Assembly: GCA_964019135.1 (NCBI GenBank)
Contig: OZ025265.1
Coordinates: forward strand, 7,694,318 to 7,758,317
DNA from: Arenicola marina
Taxonomy: Eukaryota; Annelida; Polychaeta; Arenicolidae
Length of the DNA stretch: 64,000 bases
Direction: 5' to 3'
The notes beneath the pieces are model-generated. The model made no database searches and was not told the DNA's origin. It was given only the letters and a program-made list of their open reading frames with translations. Of the stretch, positions 48,100 through 62,200 are shown one piece after another. The position numbers and the translations under genes are program-made. Each line of letters starts with the position of its first letter. The stretch's first letter is position 1.

Positions 48100-49900
48100 G
48101 AATGACACCAAAACGTATGTTAGCTAGTGTTTAGGTCTAAATTACGCCCAAAACGTTTGTTTCGGTAGAGTTTCGGTCTGAAATACATCCAAAACGAATG
48201 TGTCGGTCTGAATTACACCCAAAGCGTATGTGTCGGTAGGGTTTCGGTCTGAATGACACCAAAACGTGTAGGAGCTAGTATTTAGGTCTAAATGACGCCC
48301 AAAACGTATGTTTCGGTTGAGTTTCGGTCTGAAGTACATCCAAAACGAATGTGTCGGTCTGAATTACACCCAAAGCGTTTGTGTCGGTAGGGTTTCGGTC
48401 TGAATGACACCCAAACGTATGTTAGCTAGTGTTTAGGTCTAAATTACGCCCAAAACGTATGTTTCGGTAGAGTTTCGGCCTGAAATACATCCAACACGAA
48501 TGTGTCGGTCTGATTTACACTAAAAAAGCGTATGTGTCGGTAGGGTTTCGGTCTGAATGACACCAAAACGTATATGAGCTAGTGTTTAGGTCTAAATTAC
48601 GCCGAAAAGGTATGTTTCGGCAGAGTTTCGGTCTGAAATACATCCAAATCGAATGTGTCGGTCTGAATTACACCCAAAGCGTATGTGTCGGTAGGGTTTC
48701 GGTCTGAATGACACCAAAACGTGTAGGAGCTAGTATTTAGGTCTAAATGACGCCCAAAACGTATGTTTCGGTTGAGTTTCGGTCTGAAATACATCCAAAA
48801 CGAATGTGTCGGTCTGAATTACACCCAAAGCGTATGTGTCGGTAGGGTTTCGGTCTGAATGACACCAAAGCGTGTAGGAGCTAGTATTTAGGTCTAAATG
48901 ACGCCCAAAACGTATGTTTCGGTTGAGTTTCGGTCTGAAGTACATCCAAAACGAATGTGTCGGTCTGAATTACACCCAAAGCGTTTGTGTCGGTAGGGTT
49001 TCGGTCTGAATGACACCCAAACGTATGTTAGCTAGTGTTTAGGTCTAAATTACGCCCAAAACGTTTGTTTCGGTAGAGTTTCGGTCTGAAATACATCCAA
49101 AACGAATGTGTCGGTCTGAATTACACCCAAAGCGTATGTGTCGGTAGGGTTTCGATCTGAATGACACCAAAACGTGTAGGAGCTAGTATTTAGGTCTAAA
49201 TGACGCCCAAAACGTATGTTTCGGTTGAGTTTCGGTCTGAAGTACATCCAAAACGAATGTGTCGGTCTGAATTACACCCAAAGCGTTTGTGTCGGTAGGG
49301 TTTCGGTCTGAATGACACCCAAACGTATGTTAGCTAGTGTTTAGGTCTAAATTACGCCCAAAACGTATGTTTCGGTAGAGTTTCGGCCTGAAATACATCC
49401 AACACGAATGTGTCGGTCTGATTTACACTAAAAAAGCGTATGTGTCGGTAGGGTTTCGGTCTGAATGACACCAAAACGTATATGAGCTAGTGTTTAGGTC
49501 TAAATTACGCCGAAAAGGTATGTTTCGGCAGAGTTTCGGTCTAAATTACGCCGAAAAGGTATGTTTCGGCAGAGTTTCGGTCTGAAATACATCCAAATCG
49601 AATGTGTCGGTCTGAATTACACCCAAAGCGTATGTGTCGGTAGGGTTTCGGTCTGAATGACACCAAAACGTGTAGGAGCTAGTATTTAGGTCTAAATGAC
49701 GCCCAAAACGTATGTTTCGGTTGAGTTTCGGTCTGAAATACATCCAAAACGAATGTGTCGGTCTGAATTACACCCAAAGCGTATGTGTCGGTAGGGTTTC
49801 GGTCTGAATGACACCAAAGCGTGTAGGAGCTAGTATTTAGGTCTAAATGACGCCCAAAACGTATGTTTCGGTTGAGTTTCGGTCTGAAGTACATCCAAAA
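48100..49900. repeat. Tandem duplication of a 6-monomer segment (908/949-bp shift)
   Basis: Units at 48142 and 49050 match at a shift of 908 bp (six monomers plus two bases). Units at 48597/48730 and 49546/49679 match at 949 bp. The extra 41 bp is an internal subrepeat duplication at 49501-49582. Shared rare variants are AATCGAATG and CCAAAGCGTGTAGG. Confidence 0.8.
49501..49582. repeat. 41-bp subrepeat duplication within one monomer
   Basis: Positions 49501-49541 are repeated exactly at 49542-49582. This gives one monomer of about 192 bp. The inserted length equals one ancestral subrepeat, so misalignment between subrepeats still creates length change. Confidence 0.9.
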
Positions 49901-51299
49901 CGAATGTGTCGGTCTGAATTACACCCAAAGCGTTTGTGTCGGTAGGGTTTCGGTCTGAATGACACCCAAACGTATGTTAGCTAGTGTTTAGGTCTAAATT
50001 ACGCCCAAAACGTATGTTTTGGTAGAGTTTCGGCCTGAAATACATCCAACACGAATGTGTCGGTCTGATTTACACTAAAAAAGCGTATGTGTCGGTAGGG
50101 TTTCGGTCTGAATGACACCAAAACGTATATGAGCTAGTGTTTAGGTCTAAATTACGCCGAAAAGGTATGTTTCGGTAGAGTTTCGGCCTGAAATACATCC
50201 AACACGAATGTGTCGGTCTGATTTACACTAAAAAAGCGTATGTGTCGGTAGGGTTTCGGTCTGAATGACACCAAAACGTATATGAGCTAGTGTTTAGGTC
50301 TAAATTACGCCGAAAAGGTATGTTTCGGCAGAGTTTCGGTCTGAAATACATCCAAAACGAATGTGTCGGTCTGAATTACCCCCAAAGCGTATGTGTCGGT
50401 AGGGTTTCGATCTGAATGACACCCAAACTTATGTTAGTTAGTGTTTAGGTCTAAATTACGCCCAAAACGTATGTTTCGGTAGAGTTTCGGTCTGAAATAC
50501 ATCCAAAACGAATGTGTCGGTCTGAATTACACCCAAAGCGTATGTGTCGGTAGGGTTTCGGTCTGAATGACACCAAAACGTATATGAGCTAGTGTTTAGG
50601 TCTAAATTACGCCCAAAACGTTTGTTACGGTAGAGTTTTGGTCTGAAATATATCCAAAACGAATGTGTCGGTCTGAATTACACTAAAAAAGCGTATGTGT
50701 CGGTAGGGTTTCGGTCTGAATGACACCCAAACGTATGTTAGCTAGTGTTTATGTCTAAATTACGCCCAAAACGTATGTTTCGGTAGAGTTTCGGTCTGAA
50801 ATACATCCAAAACGAATGTGTCGGTCTGAATTACACCCAAAGCGTATGTGTCGGTAGGGTTTCGGTCTGAATGACACCAAAACGTGTAGGAGCTAGTATT
50901 TAGGTCTAAATGACGCCCAAAACGTATGTTTCGGTTGAGTTTCGGTCTGAAGTACATCCAAAACGAATGTGTCGGTCTGAATTACACCCAAAGCGTTTGT
51001 GTCGGTAGGGTTTCGGTCTGAATGACACCCAAACGTTTGTTAGCTAGTGTTTAGGTCTAAATTACGCCCAAAACGTATGTTTCGGTAGAGTTTCGGCCTG
51101 AAATACATCCAACACGAATGTGTCGGTCTGATTTACACTAAAAAAGCGTATGTGTCGGTAGGGTTTCGGTCTGAATGACACCAAAACGTATATGAGCTAG
51201 TGTTTAGGTCTAAATTACGCCGAAAAGATATGTTTCGGCAGAGTTTCGGTCTGAAATACATCCAAAACGAATGTGTCGGTCTGAATTACACCCAAAGCG

Positions 51300-54200
51300 T
51301 ATGTGTCGGTAGGGTTTCGGTCTGAATGACACCCAAACGTATGTTAGCTAGTGTTTAGGTCTAAATTACGCCCAAAACGTATGTTTCGGTTGAGTTTCGG
51401 GCTGAAATACATCCAAGACGATTGTGTCGGTCTGAATTACACCCAAAGCGTATGTGTCGGTAGGGTTTCGGTCTGAATGACACCAAAACGTATATGAGCT
51501 AGTGTTTAGGTCTAAATTACGCCCAAAACGTTTGTTTCGGTAGAGTTTCGGTCTGAAAAATATCCAAAACGAATGTGTCGGTCTGAATTACACCCAACGC
51601 GTATGTGTCGGTAGGGTTTTGGTCTGAATGACACCAAAACTTATATGAGCTAGTGTTTAGGTCTAAATTATGCCGAAAACGTATGTTTTGGTAGAGTTTC
51701 GGTCTGAAATACATCCGAAACGAAAGTGTCGGTCTAAATTACAACCAAAACGTACGTGTCGGCAGGGTTTTGGTCTGAATGACACCCACACGTATGTTAG
51801 CTAGTGTTTAGGTCTAAATTACGCCCAAAACGTATGTTTCGGTAGAGTTTCGGTCTGAAATACATCGAAAACGAATGTGTCGGTCTGAATTACACCCAAA
51901 GCGTATGTGTCGGTAGGGTTTCGGTCTGAATGACACCAAAACGTATATGAGCTAGTGTTTAGGTCTAAATTACGCCCAAAACGTATGTTTCGGTAGAGTT
52001 TCGGTCTGAAATACATCCAAAACGAATGTGTCGGTCTGAATTACACCCAACGCGTATGTGTCGGTAGGGTTTTGGTCTGAATGACACCAAAACTTATATG
52101 AGCTAGTGTTTAGGTCTAAATTACGCCCAAAACGTATGTTTCGGTAGAGTTTCGGGCTGAAATACATCCAAAACGAATGTGTCGGTCTGAATTACACCCA
52201 AAGCGTATGTGTCGGTAGGGTTTCGGTCCGAATGACACCCAAACGTATGTTAGCTACTATTTAGGTCTAAATTACGCCCAAAACGTATGTTTTGGTTGAG
52301 TTTCGGGCTGAAATACATCCAAAACGAATGTGTCGGTCTGAATTACACCCAAAGCGTATGTGTCGGTAGGGTTTCGGTCTGAATGACACCAAAACGTATA
52401 TGAGCTAGTGTTTAGGTCTAAATTACGCCCAAAACGTATGTTTCGGTAGAGTTTCGGTCTGAAATATATCCAAAACGAATGTGTCGGTCTGAATTACACC
52501 CAACGCGTATGTGTCGGTAGGGTTTCGGTCTAAATGACACCCAAACGTATGTTAGCTAGTGTTTCGGTCTAAATTACGCACAAAACGTCTGTTTCGGTAG
52601 AGTTTCGGGCTGAAATACATCCAAAACGAATGTGTCGGTCTGAATTACACCCAAAGCGTATGTGTCGGTAGGGTTTCGGTCTGAATGACACCCAAACGTA
52701 TGTTAGCTAGTGTTTAGGTCTAATTTACGCCCAAAACGTATGTTTCGGTTGAGTTTCGGGCTGAAATACATCCAAGACGAATGTGTCGGTCTGAATTACA
52801 CCCAAAGCGTATGTGTCGGTAGTGTTGCGGTCCGAATGACACCCAAACGTATGTTAGCTAGTATTTAGATCTAAATTACGCCCAAAACGTATGTTTCGGT
52901 TGAGTTTCGGGCTGAAATACATCCAAAACGAATGTGTCGGTCTGAATTACACCCAAAGCCTATGTGTCGGTAGGGTTTCGGTCTGAATGACACCAAAACG
53001 TATATGAGCTAGTGTTTAGGTCTAAATTACGCCCAAAACGTATGTTTCGGTAGAGTTTCGGGCTGAAATACATCCAAAACGAATGTGTCGGTCTGAATTA
53101 CACCCAAAGCGTATGTGTCGGTAGGGTTTCGGTCTGAATGACACCCAAACGTATGTTAGCTAGTGTTTAGGTCTAATTTACGCCCAAAACGTATGTTTCG
53201 GTTGAGTTTCGGGCTGAAATACATCCAAGACGAATGTGTCGGTCGGAATTACACCCAAAGCGTATGTGTCGGTAGGGTTTCGGTCTGAATGAAACCAAAA
53301 CGTATATGAGCTAGTGTTTAGGTCTAAATTACGCCCAAAACGTTTGTTTCGGTAGAGTTTCGGTCTGAAATATATCCAAAACGAATGTGTCGGTCTGAAT
53401 TACACCCAAAGCGTATGTGTCGGTAGGGTTTTGGTCTGAATGACACCAAAACTTATATGAGCTAGTGTTTAGGTCTAAATTATGCCGAACACGTATGTTT
53501 TGGTAGAGTTTCGGTCTGAAATACATCCGAAACGAAAGTGTCGGTCTGAATTACACCCAAAACGTATGTGTCGGCAGGGTTTTGGTCTGAATGACACCCA
53601 CACGTATGTTAGCTAGTGTTTAGGTCTAAATTACGCCCAAAACGTATGTTTCGGTAGAGTTTCGGTCTGAAATACATCGAAAGCGAATGTGTCGGTCTGA
53701 ATTACACCCAAAGCGTATGTGTCGGTAGGGTTTCGGTCTGAATGACACCAAAACGTATATGAGCTAGTGTTTAGGTCTAAATTACGCCCAAAACGTATGT
53801 TTCGGTAGAGTTTCGGTCTGAAATATATCCAAAACGAATGTGTCGGTCTGAATTACACCCAACGCGTATGTGTCGGTAGGGTTTTGGTCTGAATGACACC
53901 AAAACTTATATGAGCTAGTGTTTAGGTCTAAATTACGCCGAAAACGTATGTTTCGGTTGAGTTTCGGGCTGAAATACATCCAAAACGAATGTGTCGGTCT
54001 GAATTACACCTAAAGCCTATGTTTCGGTAGGGTTCGGTCTGAATGACACCAAAACGTATATGAGCTAGTGTTTAGGTCTAAATTACGCCCAAAACGTATG
54101 TTTCGGTAGAGTTTCGGTCTGAAATATATCCAAAACGAATGTGTCGGTCTGAATTACACCTAACGCGTATGTGTCGGTGGGGTTTCGGTCTGAATGACAC

Positions 54201-56260
54201 CAAAACTGATATGAGCTAGTGTTTAGGTCTAATTTTACGCCCAAAACGTATGTTTCGGTTGAGTTTCGGTCTGAAATACATCCAAAACGAATGTGTCGGT
54301 CTGAATTACACCCAAAGCGTATGTGTCGGTAGGGTTTTGGTCTGAATGACACCAAAACTTATATGAGCTAGTGTTTAGGTCTAATTTACGCCCAAAACGT
54401 ATGTTTCGGTTGAGTTTCGGGCTGAAATACATCCAAGACGAATGTGTCGGTCGGAATTACACCCAAAGCGTATGTGTCGGTAGGGTTTCGGTCTGAATGA
54501 AACCAAAACGTATATGAGCTAGTGTTTAGGTCTAAATTACGCCCAAAACGTTTGTTTCGGTAGAGTTTCGGTCTGAAATATATCCAAAACGAATGTGTCG
54601 GTCTGAATTACACCCAAAGCGTATGTGTCGGTAGGGTTTTGGTCTGAATGACACCAAAACTTATATGAGCTAGTGTTTAGGTCTAAATTATGCCGAACAC
54701 GTATGTTTTGGTAGAGTTTCGGTCTGAAATACATCCGAAACGAAAGTGTCGGTCTGAATTACACCCAAAACGTATGTGTCGGCAGGGTTTTGGTCTGAAT
54801 GACACCCACACGTATGTTAGCTAGTGTTTAGGTCTAAATTACGCCCAAAACGTATGTTTCGGTAGAGTTTCGGTCTGAAATACATCGAAAGCGAATGTGT
54901 CGGTCTGAATTACACCCAAAGCGTATGTGTCGGTAGGGTTTCGGTCTGAATGACACCAAAACGTATATGAGCTAGTGTTTAGGTCTAAATTACGCCCAAA
55001 ACGTATGTTTCGGTAGAGTTTCGGTCTGAAATATATCCAAAACGAATGTGTCGGTCTGAATTACACCCAACGCGTATGTGTCGGTAGGGTTTTGGTCTGA
55101 ATGACACCAAAACTTATATGAGCTAGTGTTTAGGTCTAAATTACGCCCAAAACATATGTTTCGGTAGAGTTTCGGGCTGAAATACATCCAAAACGAATGT
55201 GTCGGTCGGAATTACACCCAAAGCGTATGTGTCGGTAGGGTTTCGGTCCGAATGACACCCAAACGTATGTTAGCTAGTATTTAGGTCTAAATTACGCCGA
55301 AAACGTATGTTTCGGTTGAGTTTCGGGCTGAAATACATCCAAAACGAATGTGTCGGTCTGAATTACACCTAAAGCCTATGTTTCGGTAGGGTTCGGTCTG
55401 AATGACACCAAAACGTATATGAGCTAGTGTTTAGGTCTAAATTACGCCCAAAACGTATGTTTCGGTAGAGTTTCGGTCTGAAATATATCCAAAACGAATG
55501 TGTCGGTCTGAATTACACCTAACGCGTATGTGTCGGTGGGGTTTCGGTCTGAATGACACCAAAACTGATATGAGCTAGTGTTTAGGTCTAATTTTACGCC
55601 CAAAACGTATGTTTCGGTTGAGTTTCGGTCTGAAATACATCCAAAACGAATGTGTCGGTCTGAATTACACCCAAAGCGTATGTGTCGGTAGGGTTTTGGT
55701 CTGAATGACACCAAAACTTATATGAGCTAGTGTTTAGGTCTAAATTACGCACAAAACGTATGTTTCGGTTGAGTTTCGGTCTGAAATACATCCAAAACGA
55801 ATGTGTCGGTCGGAATTACACCCAAAGCGTATGGGTCGGTAGGGTTTCGATCTGAATGACACCCAAACGTATGTTAGTTAGTGTTTAGGTCTAAATTACG
55901 CCGAAAACGTATGTTTCGGTTGAGTTTCGGTCTGAAATACATCCAAAACGAATGTGTCGGTCTGAATTACACCCAAAGCGTATGTGTCGGTAGGGGTTCG
56001 GTCTGAATGACACCCAAACGTAGGCTAGCTAGTGTTTAGGTCTAAATTACGCCCAAAACGTATGTTTCGGTAGAGTTTCGGTCTGAAATACATCCAAAAC
56101 GAATGTGTCGGGCCGAATTACATCCAAAGCGTATGTGTCGGTAGGGTTTCGGTCTGAATGACACCCAAACGGATGTTAGCTAGTGTTTAGGTCTAAATTA
56201 CGCCGAAAACGTATGTTTCCGTAGAGTTTCGGTATGAAATACATCCAAAACGAATGTGTC
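51300..56260. repeat. Subfamily A-like block in the right arm
   Basis: The A-run variant is missing between about 51.14 and 56.27 kb. The units resemble the left-arm type, with ACGCGTATG and CTTATATGAGC forms, but carry their own markers: CATCCGAAACGAAAGTG, TTATGCCGAACACG, CATCCAAGACG and GGTTGAGTTTCGGGCTG. Units at 51517 and 51970 recur at 53329 and 53782, a 1812-bp (12-monomer) shift. Confidence 0.75.
53160..55726. repeat. Tandem 8/9-monomer higher-order repeat
   Basis: Positions 53160-53940 match 54368-55148 at a shift of 1208 bp (8 x 151). The rest of the first copy matches at 1359 bp, so copy 2 has one extra monomer. A pair of one-base changes, a loss near 54033 (GGGTTCGG) and a gain near 54233 (AATTTTACG), occurs in both copies, at about 55391 and 55592 in the second. 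Confidence 0.8.
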
Positions 56261-59200
56261 GGTCTAAATTACACTAAAAAAGCGTATGTGTCGGTTGGGA
56301 TTCGGTCTGAATGACACCCAAACGTATGTTAGCTAGTGCTTAGGTCTAAATTACGCCCAAAACGTATGTTTCGGTTGAGTTTTGGTCTGAAATACATCCA
56401 AAACGAATGTGTCGGGCTGAATTACACCCAAAGCGTATCTGTCGGTAGTGTTTCGGTCTGAATGACACCCAAACGTATGTTAGCTAGTGTTTAGGTCTAA
56501 ATTACGCCCAAAACGTATGTTTCGGTAGAGTTTTGGTCTGAAATACATCCAAAACGAATGTGTCGGTCTGAATTACACTAAAAAAGCGTATGTGTCGGTA
56601 GGGTTTCGGTCTGAATGACACCCAAACGTATGTTAGCGAGTGTTCAGGTCTAAATTACGCCCAAAACGTATGTTTCGGTAGAGTTTCGGTCTGAAATACA
56701 TCCAAAACGAATGTGTCGGTCTGAATTACACCCAAAGCGTATGTGTCGGTAGGGTTTCGGTCTGAATGACACCAAAACGTGTAGGAGCTAGTATTTAGGT
56801 CTAAATGACGCCCAAAACGTATGTTTCGGTTGAGTTTCGGTCTGAAGTACATCCAAAACGAATGTGTCGGTCGGAATTACACCCAAAGCGTATGTGTCGG
56901 TAGGGTTTCGGTCTGAATGACACCAAAACGTATATGAGCTAGTGTTTAGGTCTAAATTACGCCGAAAAGGTATGTTTCGGTAGAGTTTCGGCCTGAAATA
57001 CATCCAACACGAATGTGTCGGTCTGATTTACACTAAAAAAGCGTATGTGTCGGTAGGGTTTCGGTCTGAATGACACCAAAACGTATATGAGCTAGTGTTT
57101 AGGTCTAAATTACGCCGAAAAGGTATGTTTCGGCAGAGTTTCGGTTTGAAATACATCCAAAACGAATGTGTCGGTCTGAATTACACCCAAAGCGTATGTG
57201 TCGGTAGGGTTTCGATCTGAATGACACCCAAACTTATGTTAGTTAGTGTTTAGGTCTAAATTACGCCCAAAACGTATGTTTCGGTAGAGTTTCGGTCTGA
57301 AATACATCCAAAACGAATGTGTCGGTCTGAATTACACCCAAAGCGTATGTGTCGGTAGGGTTTCGGTCTGAATGACACCAAAACGTATATGAGCTAGTGT
57401 TTAGGTCTAAATTACGCCCAAAACGTTTGTTTCGGTAGAGTTTCGGTCTGAAATATATCCAAAACGAATGTGTCGGTCTGAATTACACTAAAAAAGCGTA
57501 TGTGTCGGTAGGGTTTCGGTCTGAATGACACCAAAACGTGTAGGAGCTAGTATTTAGGTCTAAATGACGCCCAAAACGTATGTTTTGGTTGAGTTTCGGG
57601 CTGAAATACATCCAAAACGAATGTGGCGGTCTGAATTACACCCAAAGCGTATGTGTCGGTAGGGTTTCGGTCTGAATGACACCAAAGCGTGTAGGAGCTA
57701 GTATTTAGGTCTAAATGACGCCCAAAACGTATGTTTCGGTTGAGTTTCGGTCTGAAGTACATCCAAAACGAATGTGTCGGTCTGAATTACACCCAAAGCG
57801 TTTGTGTCGGTAGGGTTTCGGTCTGAATGACACCCAAACGTATGTTAGCTAGTGTTTAGGTCTAAATTACGCCCAAAACGTATGTTTTGGTAGAGTTTCG
57901 GCCTGAAATACATCCAAGACGAATGTGTCGGTCTGATTTACACTAAAAAAGCGTATGTGTCCGTAGGGTTTCGGTCTGAATGACACCAAAACGTGTAGGA
58001 GCTAGTATTTAGGTCTAAATGACGCCCAAAACGTATGTTTTGGTTGAGTTTCGGGCTGAAATACATCCAAAACGAATGTGGCGGTCTGAATTACACCCAA
58101 AGCGTATGTGTCGGTAGGGTTTCGGTCTGAATGACACCAAAGCGTGTAGGAGCTAGTATTTAGGTCTAAATGACGCCCAAAACGTATGTTTCGGTTGAGT
58201 TTCGGTCTGAAGTACATCCAAAACGAATGTGTCGGTCTGAATTACACCCAAAGCGTTTGTGTCGGTAGGGTTTCGGTCTGAATGACACCCAAACGTATGT
58301 TAGCTAGTGTTTAGGTCTAAATTACGCCCAAAACGTATGTTTTGGTAGAGTTTCGGCCTGAAATACATCCAAGACGAATGTGTCGGTCTGATTTACACTA
58401 AAAAAGCGTATGTGTCCGTAGGGTTTCGGTCTGAATGACACCAAAACGTATATGAGCTAGTGTTTAGGTCTAAATTACGCCGAAAAGGTATGTTTCGGTA
58501 GAGTTTCGGCCTGAAATACATCCAACACGAATGTGTCGGTCTGATTTACACTAAAAAAGCGTATCTGTCGGTAGTGTTTCGGTCTGAATGACACCCAAAC
58601 GTATGTTAGCTAGTGTTTAGGTCTAAATTACGCCCAAAACGTATGTTTCGGTAGAGTTTTGGTCTGAAATACATCCAAAACGAATGTGTCGGTCTGAATT
58701 ACACTAAAAAAGCGTATGTGTCGGTAGGGTTTCGGTCTGAATGACACCCAAACGTATGTTAGCGAGTGTTCAGGTCTAAATTACGCCCAAAACGTATGTT
58801 TCGGTAGAGTTTCGGTCTGAAATACATCCAAAACGAATGTGTCGGTCTGAATTACACCCAAAGCGTATGTGTCGGTAGGGTTTCGGTCTGAATGACACCA
58901 AAACGTGTAGGAGCTAGTATTTAGGTCTAAATGACGCCCAAAACGTATGTTTCGGTTGAGTTTCGGTCTGAAGTACATCCAAAACGAATGTGTCGGTCGG
59001 AATTACACCCAAAGCGTATGTGTCGGTAGGGTTTCGGTCTGAATGACACCAAAACGTATATGAGCTAGTGTTTAGGTCTAAATTACGCCGAAAAGGTATG
59101 TTTCGGTAGAGTTTCGGCCTGAAATACATCCAACACGAATGTGTCGGTCTGATTTACACTAAAAAAGCGTATGTGTCGGTAGGGTTTCGGTCTGAATGAC

Positions 59201-62200
59201 ACCAAAACGTATATGAGCTAGTGTTTAGGTCTAAATTACGCCGAAAAGGTATGTTTCGGCAGAGTTTCGGTTTGAAATACATCCAAAACGAATGTGTCGG
59301 TCTGAATTACACCCAAAGCGTATGTGTCGGTAGGGTTTCGATCTGAATGACACCCAAACTTATGTTAGTTAGTGTTTAGGTCTAAATTACGCCCAAAACG
59401 TATGTTTCGGTAGAGTTTCGGTCTGAAATACATCCAAAACGAATGTGTCGGTCTGAATTACACCCAAAGCGTATGTGTCGGTAGGGTTTCGGTCTGAATG
59501 ACACCAAAACGTATATGAGCTAGTGTTTAGGTCTAAATTACGCCCAAAACGTTTGTTTCGGTAGAGTTTCGGTCTGAAATATATCCAAAACGAATGTGTC
59601 GGTCTGAATTACACTAAAAAAGCGTATGTGTCGGTAGGGTTTCGGTCTGAATGACACCCAAACGTATGTTAGCTAGTGTTTAGGTCTAAATTACGCCCAA
59701 AACGTATGTTTCGGTAGAGTTTCGGTCTGAAATACATCCAAAACGAATGTGTCGGTCTGAATTACACCCAAAGCGTATGTGTCGGTAGGGTTTCGGTCTG
59801 AATGACACCAAAACGTGTAGGAGCTAGTATTTAGGTCTAAATGACGCCCAAAACGTATGTTTCGGTTGAGTTTCGGTCTAAAGTACATCCAAAACGAATG
59901 TGTCGGTCTGAATTACACCCAAAGCGTTTGTGTCGGTAGGGTTTCGGTCTGAATGACACCCAAACGTATGTTAGCTAGTGTTTAGGTCTAAATTACGCCC
60001 AAAACGTATGTTTCGGTAGAGTTTCGGCCTGAAATACATCCAACACGAATGTGTCGGTCTGATTTACACTAAAAAAGCGTATGTGTCGGTAGGGTTTCGG
60101 TCTGAATGACACCAAAACGTATATGAGCTAGTGTTTAGGTCTAAATTACGCCGAAAAGGTATGTTTCGGCAGAGTTTCGGTCTGAAATACATCCAAATCG
60201 AATGTGTCGGTCTGAATTACACCCAAAGCGTATGTGTCGGTAGGGTTTCGGTCTGAATGACACCAAAACGTGTAGGAGCTAGTATTTAGGTCTAAATGAC
60301 GCCCAAAACGTATGTTTTGGTTGAGTTTCGGGCTGAAATACATCCAAAACGAATGTGTCGGTCTGAATTACACCCAAAGCGTATGTGTCGGTAGGGTTTC
60401 GGTCTGAATGACACCAAAGCGTGTAGGAGCTAGTATTTAGGTCTAAATGACGCCCAAAACGTATGTTTCGGTTGAGTTTCGGTCTGAAGTACATCCAAAA
60501 CGAATGTGTCGGTCTGAATTACACCCAAAGCGTTTGTGTCGGTAGGGTTTCGGTCTGAATGACACCCAAACGTATGTTAGCTAGTGTTTAGGTCTAAATT
60601 ACGCCCAAAACGTATGTTTTGGTAGAGTTTCGGCCTGAAATACATCCAAGACGAATGTGTCGGTCTGATTTACACTAAAAAAGCGTATGTGTCCGTAGGG
60701 TTTCGGTCTGAATGACACCAAAACGTATATGAGCTAGTGTTTAGGTCTAAATTACGCCGAAAAGGTATGTTTCGGTAGAGTTTCGGCCTGAAATACATCC
60801 AACACGAATGTGTCGGTCTGATTTACACTAAAAAAGCGTATGTGTCGGTAGGGTTTCGGTCTGAATGACACCAAAACGTATATGAGCTAGTGTTTAGGTC
60901 TAAATTACGCCGAAAAGGTATGTTTCGGCAGAGTTTCGGTCTGAAATACATCCAAAACGAATGTGTCGGTCTGAATTACCCCCAAAGCGTATGTGTCGGT
61001 AGGGTTTCGATCTGAATGACACCCAAACTTATGTTAGTTAGTGTTTAGGTCTAAATTACGCCCAAAACGTATGTTTCGGTAGAGTTTCGGTCTGAAATAC
61101 ATCCAAAACGAATGTGTCGGTCTGAATTACACCCAAAGCGTATGTGTCGGTAGGGTTTCGGTCTGAATGACACCAAAACGTATATGAGCTAGTGTTTAGG
61201 TCTAAATTACGCCCAAAACGTTTGTTACGGTAGAGTTTCGGTCTGAAATATATCCAAAACGAATGTGTCGGTCTGAATTACACTAAAAAAGCGTATGTGT
61301 CGGTAGGGTTTCGGTCTGAATGACACCCAAACGTATGTTAGCTAGTGTTTAGGTCTAAATTACGCCCAAAACGTATGTTTCGGTAGAGTTTCGGTCTGAA
61401 ATACATCCAAAACGAATGTGTCGGTCTGAATTACACCCAAAGCGTATGTGTCGGTAGGGTTTCGGTCTGAATGACACCAAAACGTGTAGGAGCTAGTATT
61501 TAGGTCTAAATGACGCCCAAAACGTATGTTTCGGTTGAGTTTCGGTCTGAAGTACATCCAAAACGAATGTGTCGGTCTGAATTACACCCAAAGCGTTTGT
61601 GTCGGTAGGGTTTCGGTCTGAATGACACCCAAACGTATGTTAGCTAGTGTTTAGGTCTAAATTACGCCCAAAACGTATGTTTCGGTAGAGTTTCGGTCTG
61701 AAATACATCCAAAACGAATGTGTCGGGCCGAATTACATCCAAAGCGTATGTGTCGGTAGGGTTTCGGTCTGAATGACACCCAAACGGATGTTAGCTAGTG
61801 TTTAGGTCTAAATTACGCCGAAAACGTATGTTTCCGTAGAGTTTCGGTATGAAATACATCCAAAACGAATGTGTCGGTCTAAATTACACTAAAAAAGCGT
61901 ATGTGTCGGTTGGGATTCGGTCTGAATGACACCCAAACGTATGTTAGCTAGTGCTTAGGTCTAAATTACGCCCAAAACGTATGTTTCGGTTGAGTTTCGG
62001 TCTGAAATACATCCAAAACGAATGTGTCGGGCTGAATTACACCCAAAGCGTATCTGTCGGTAGTGTTTCGGTCTGAATGACACCCAAACGTATGTTAGCT
62101 AGTGTTTAGGTCTAAATTACGCCCAAAACGTATGTTTCGGTAGAGTTTTGGTCTGAAATACATCCAAAACGAATGTGTCGGTCTGAATTACACTAAAAAA

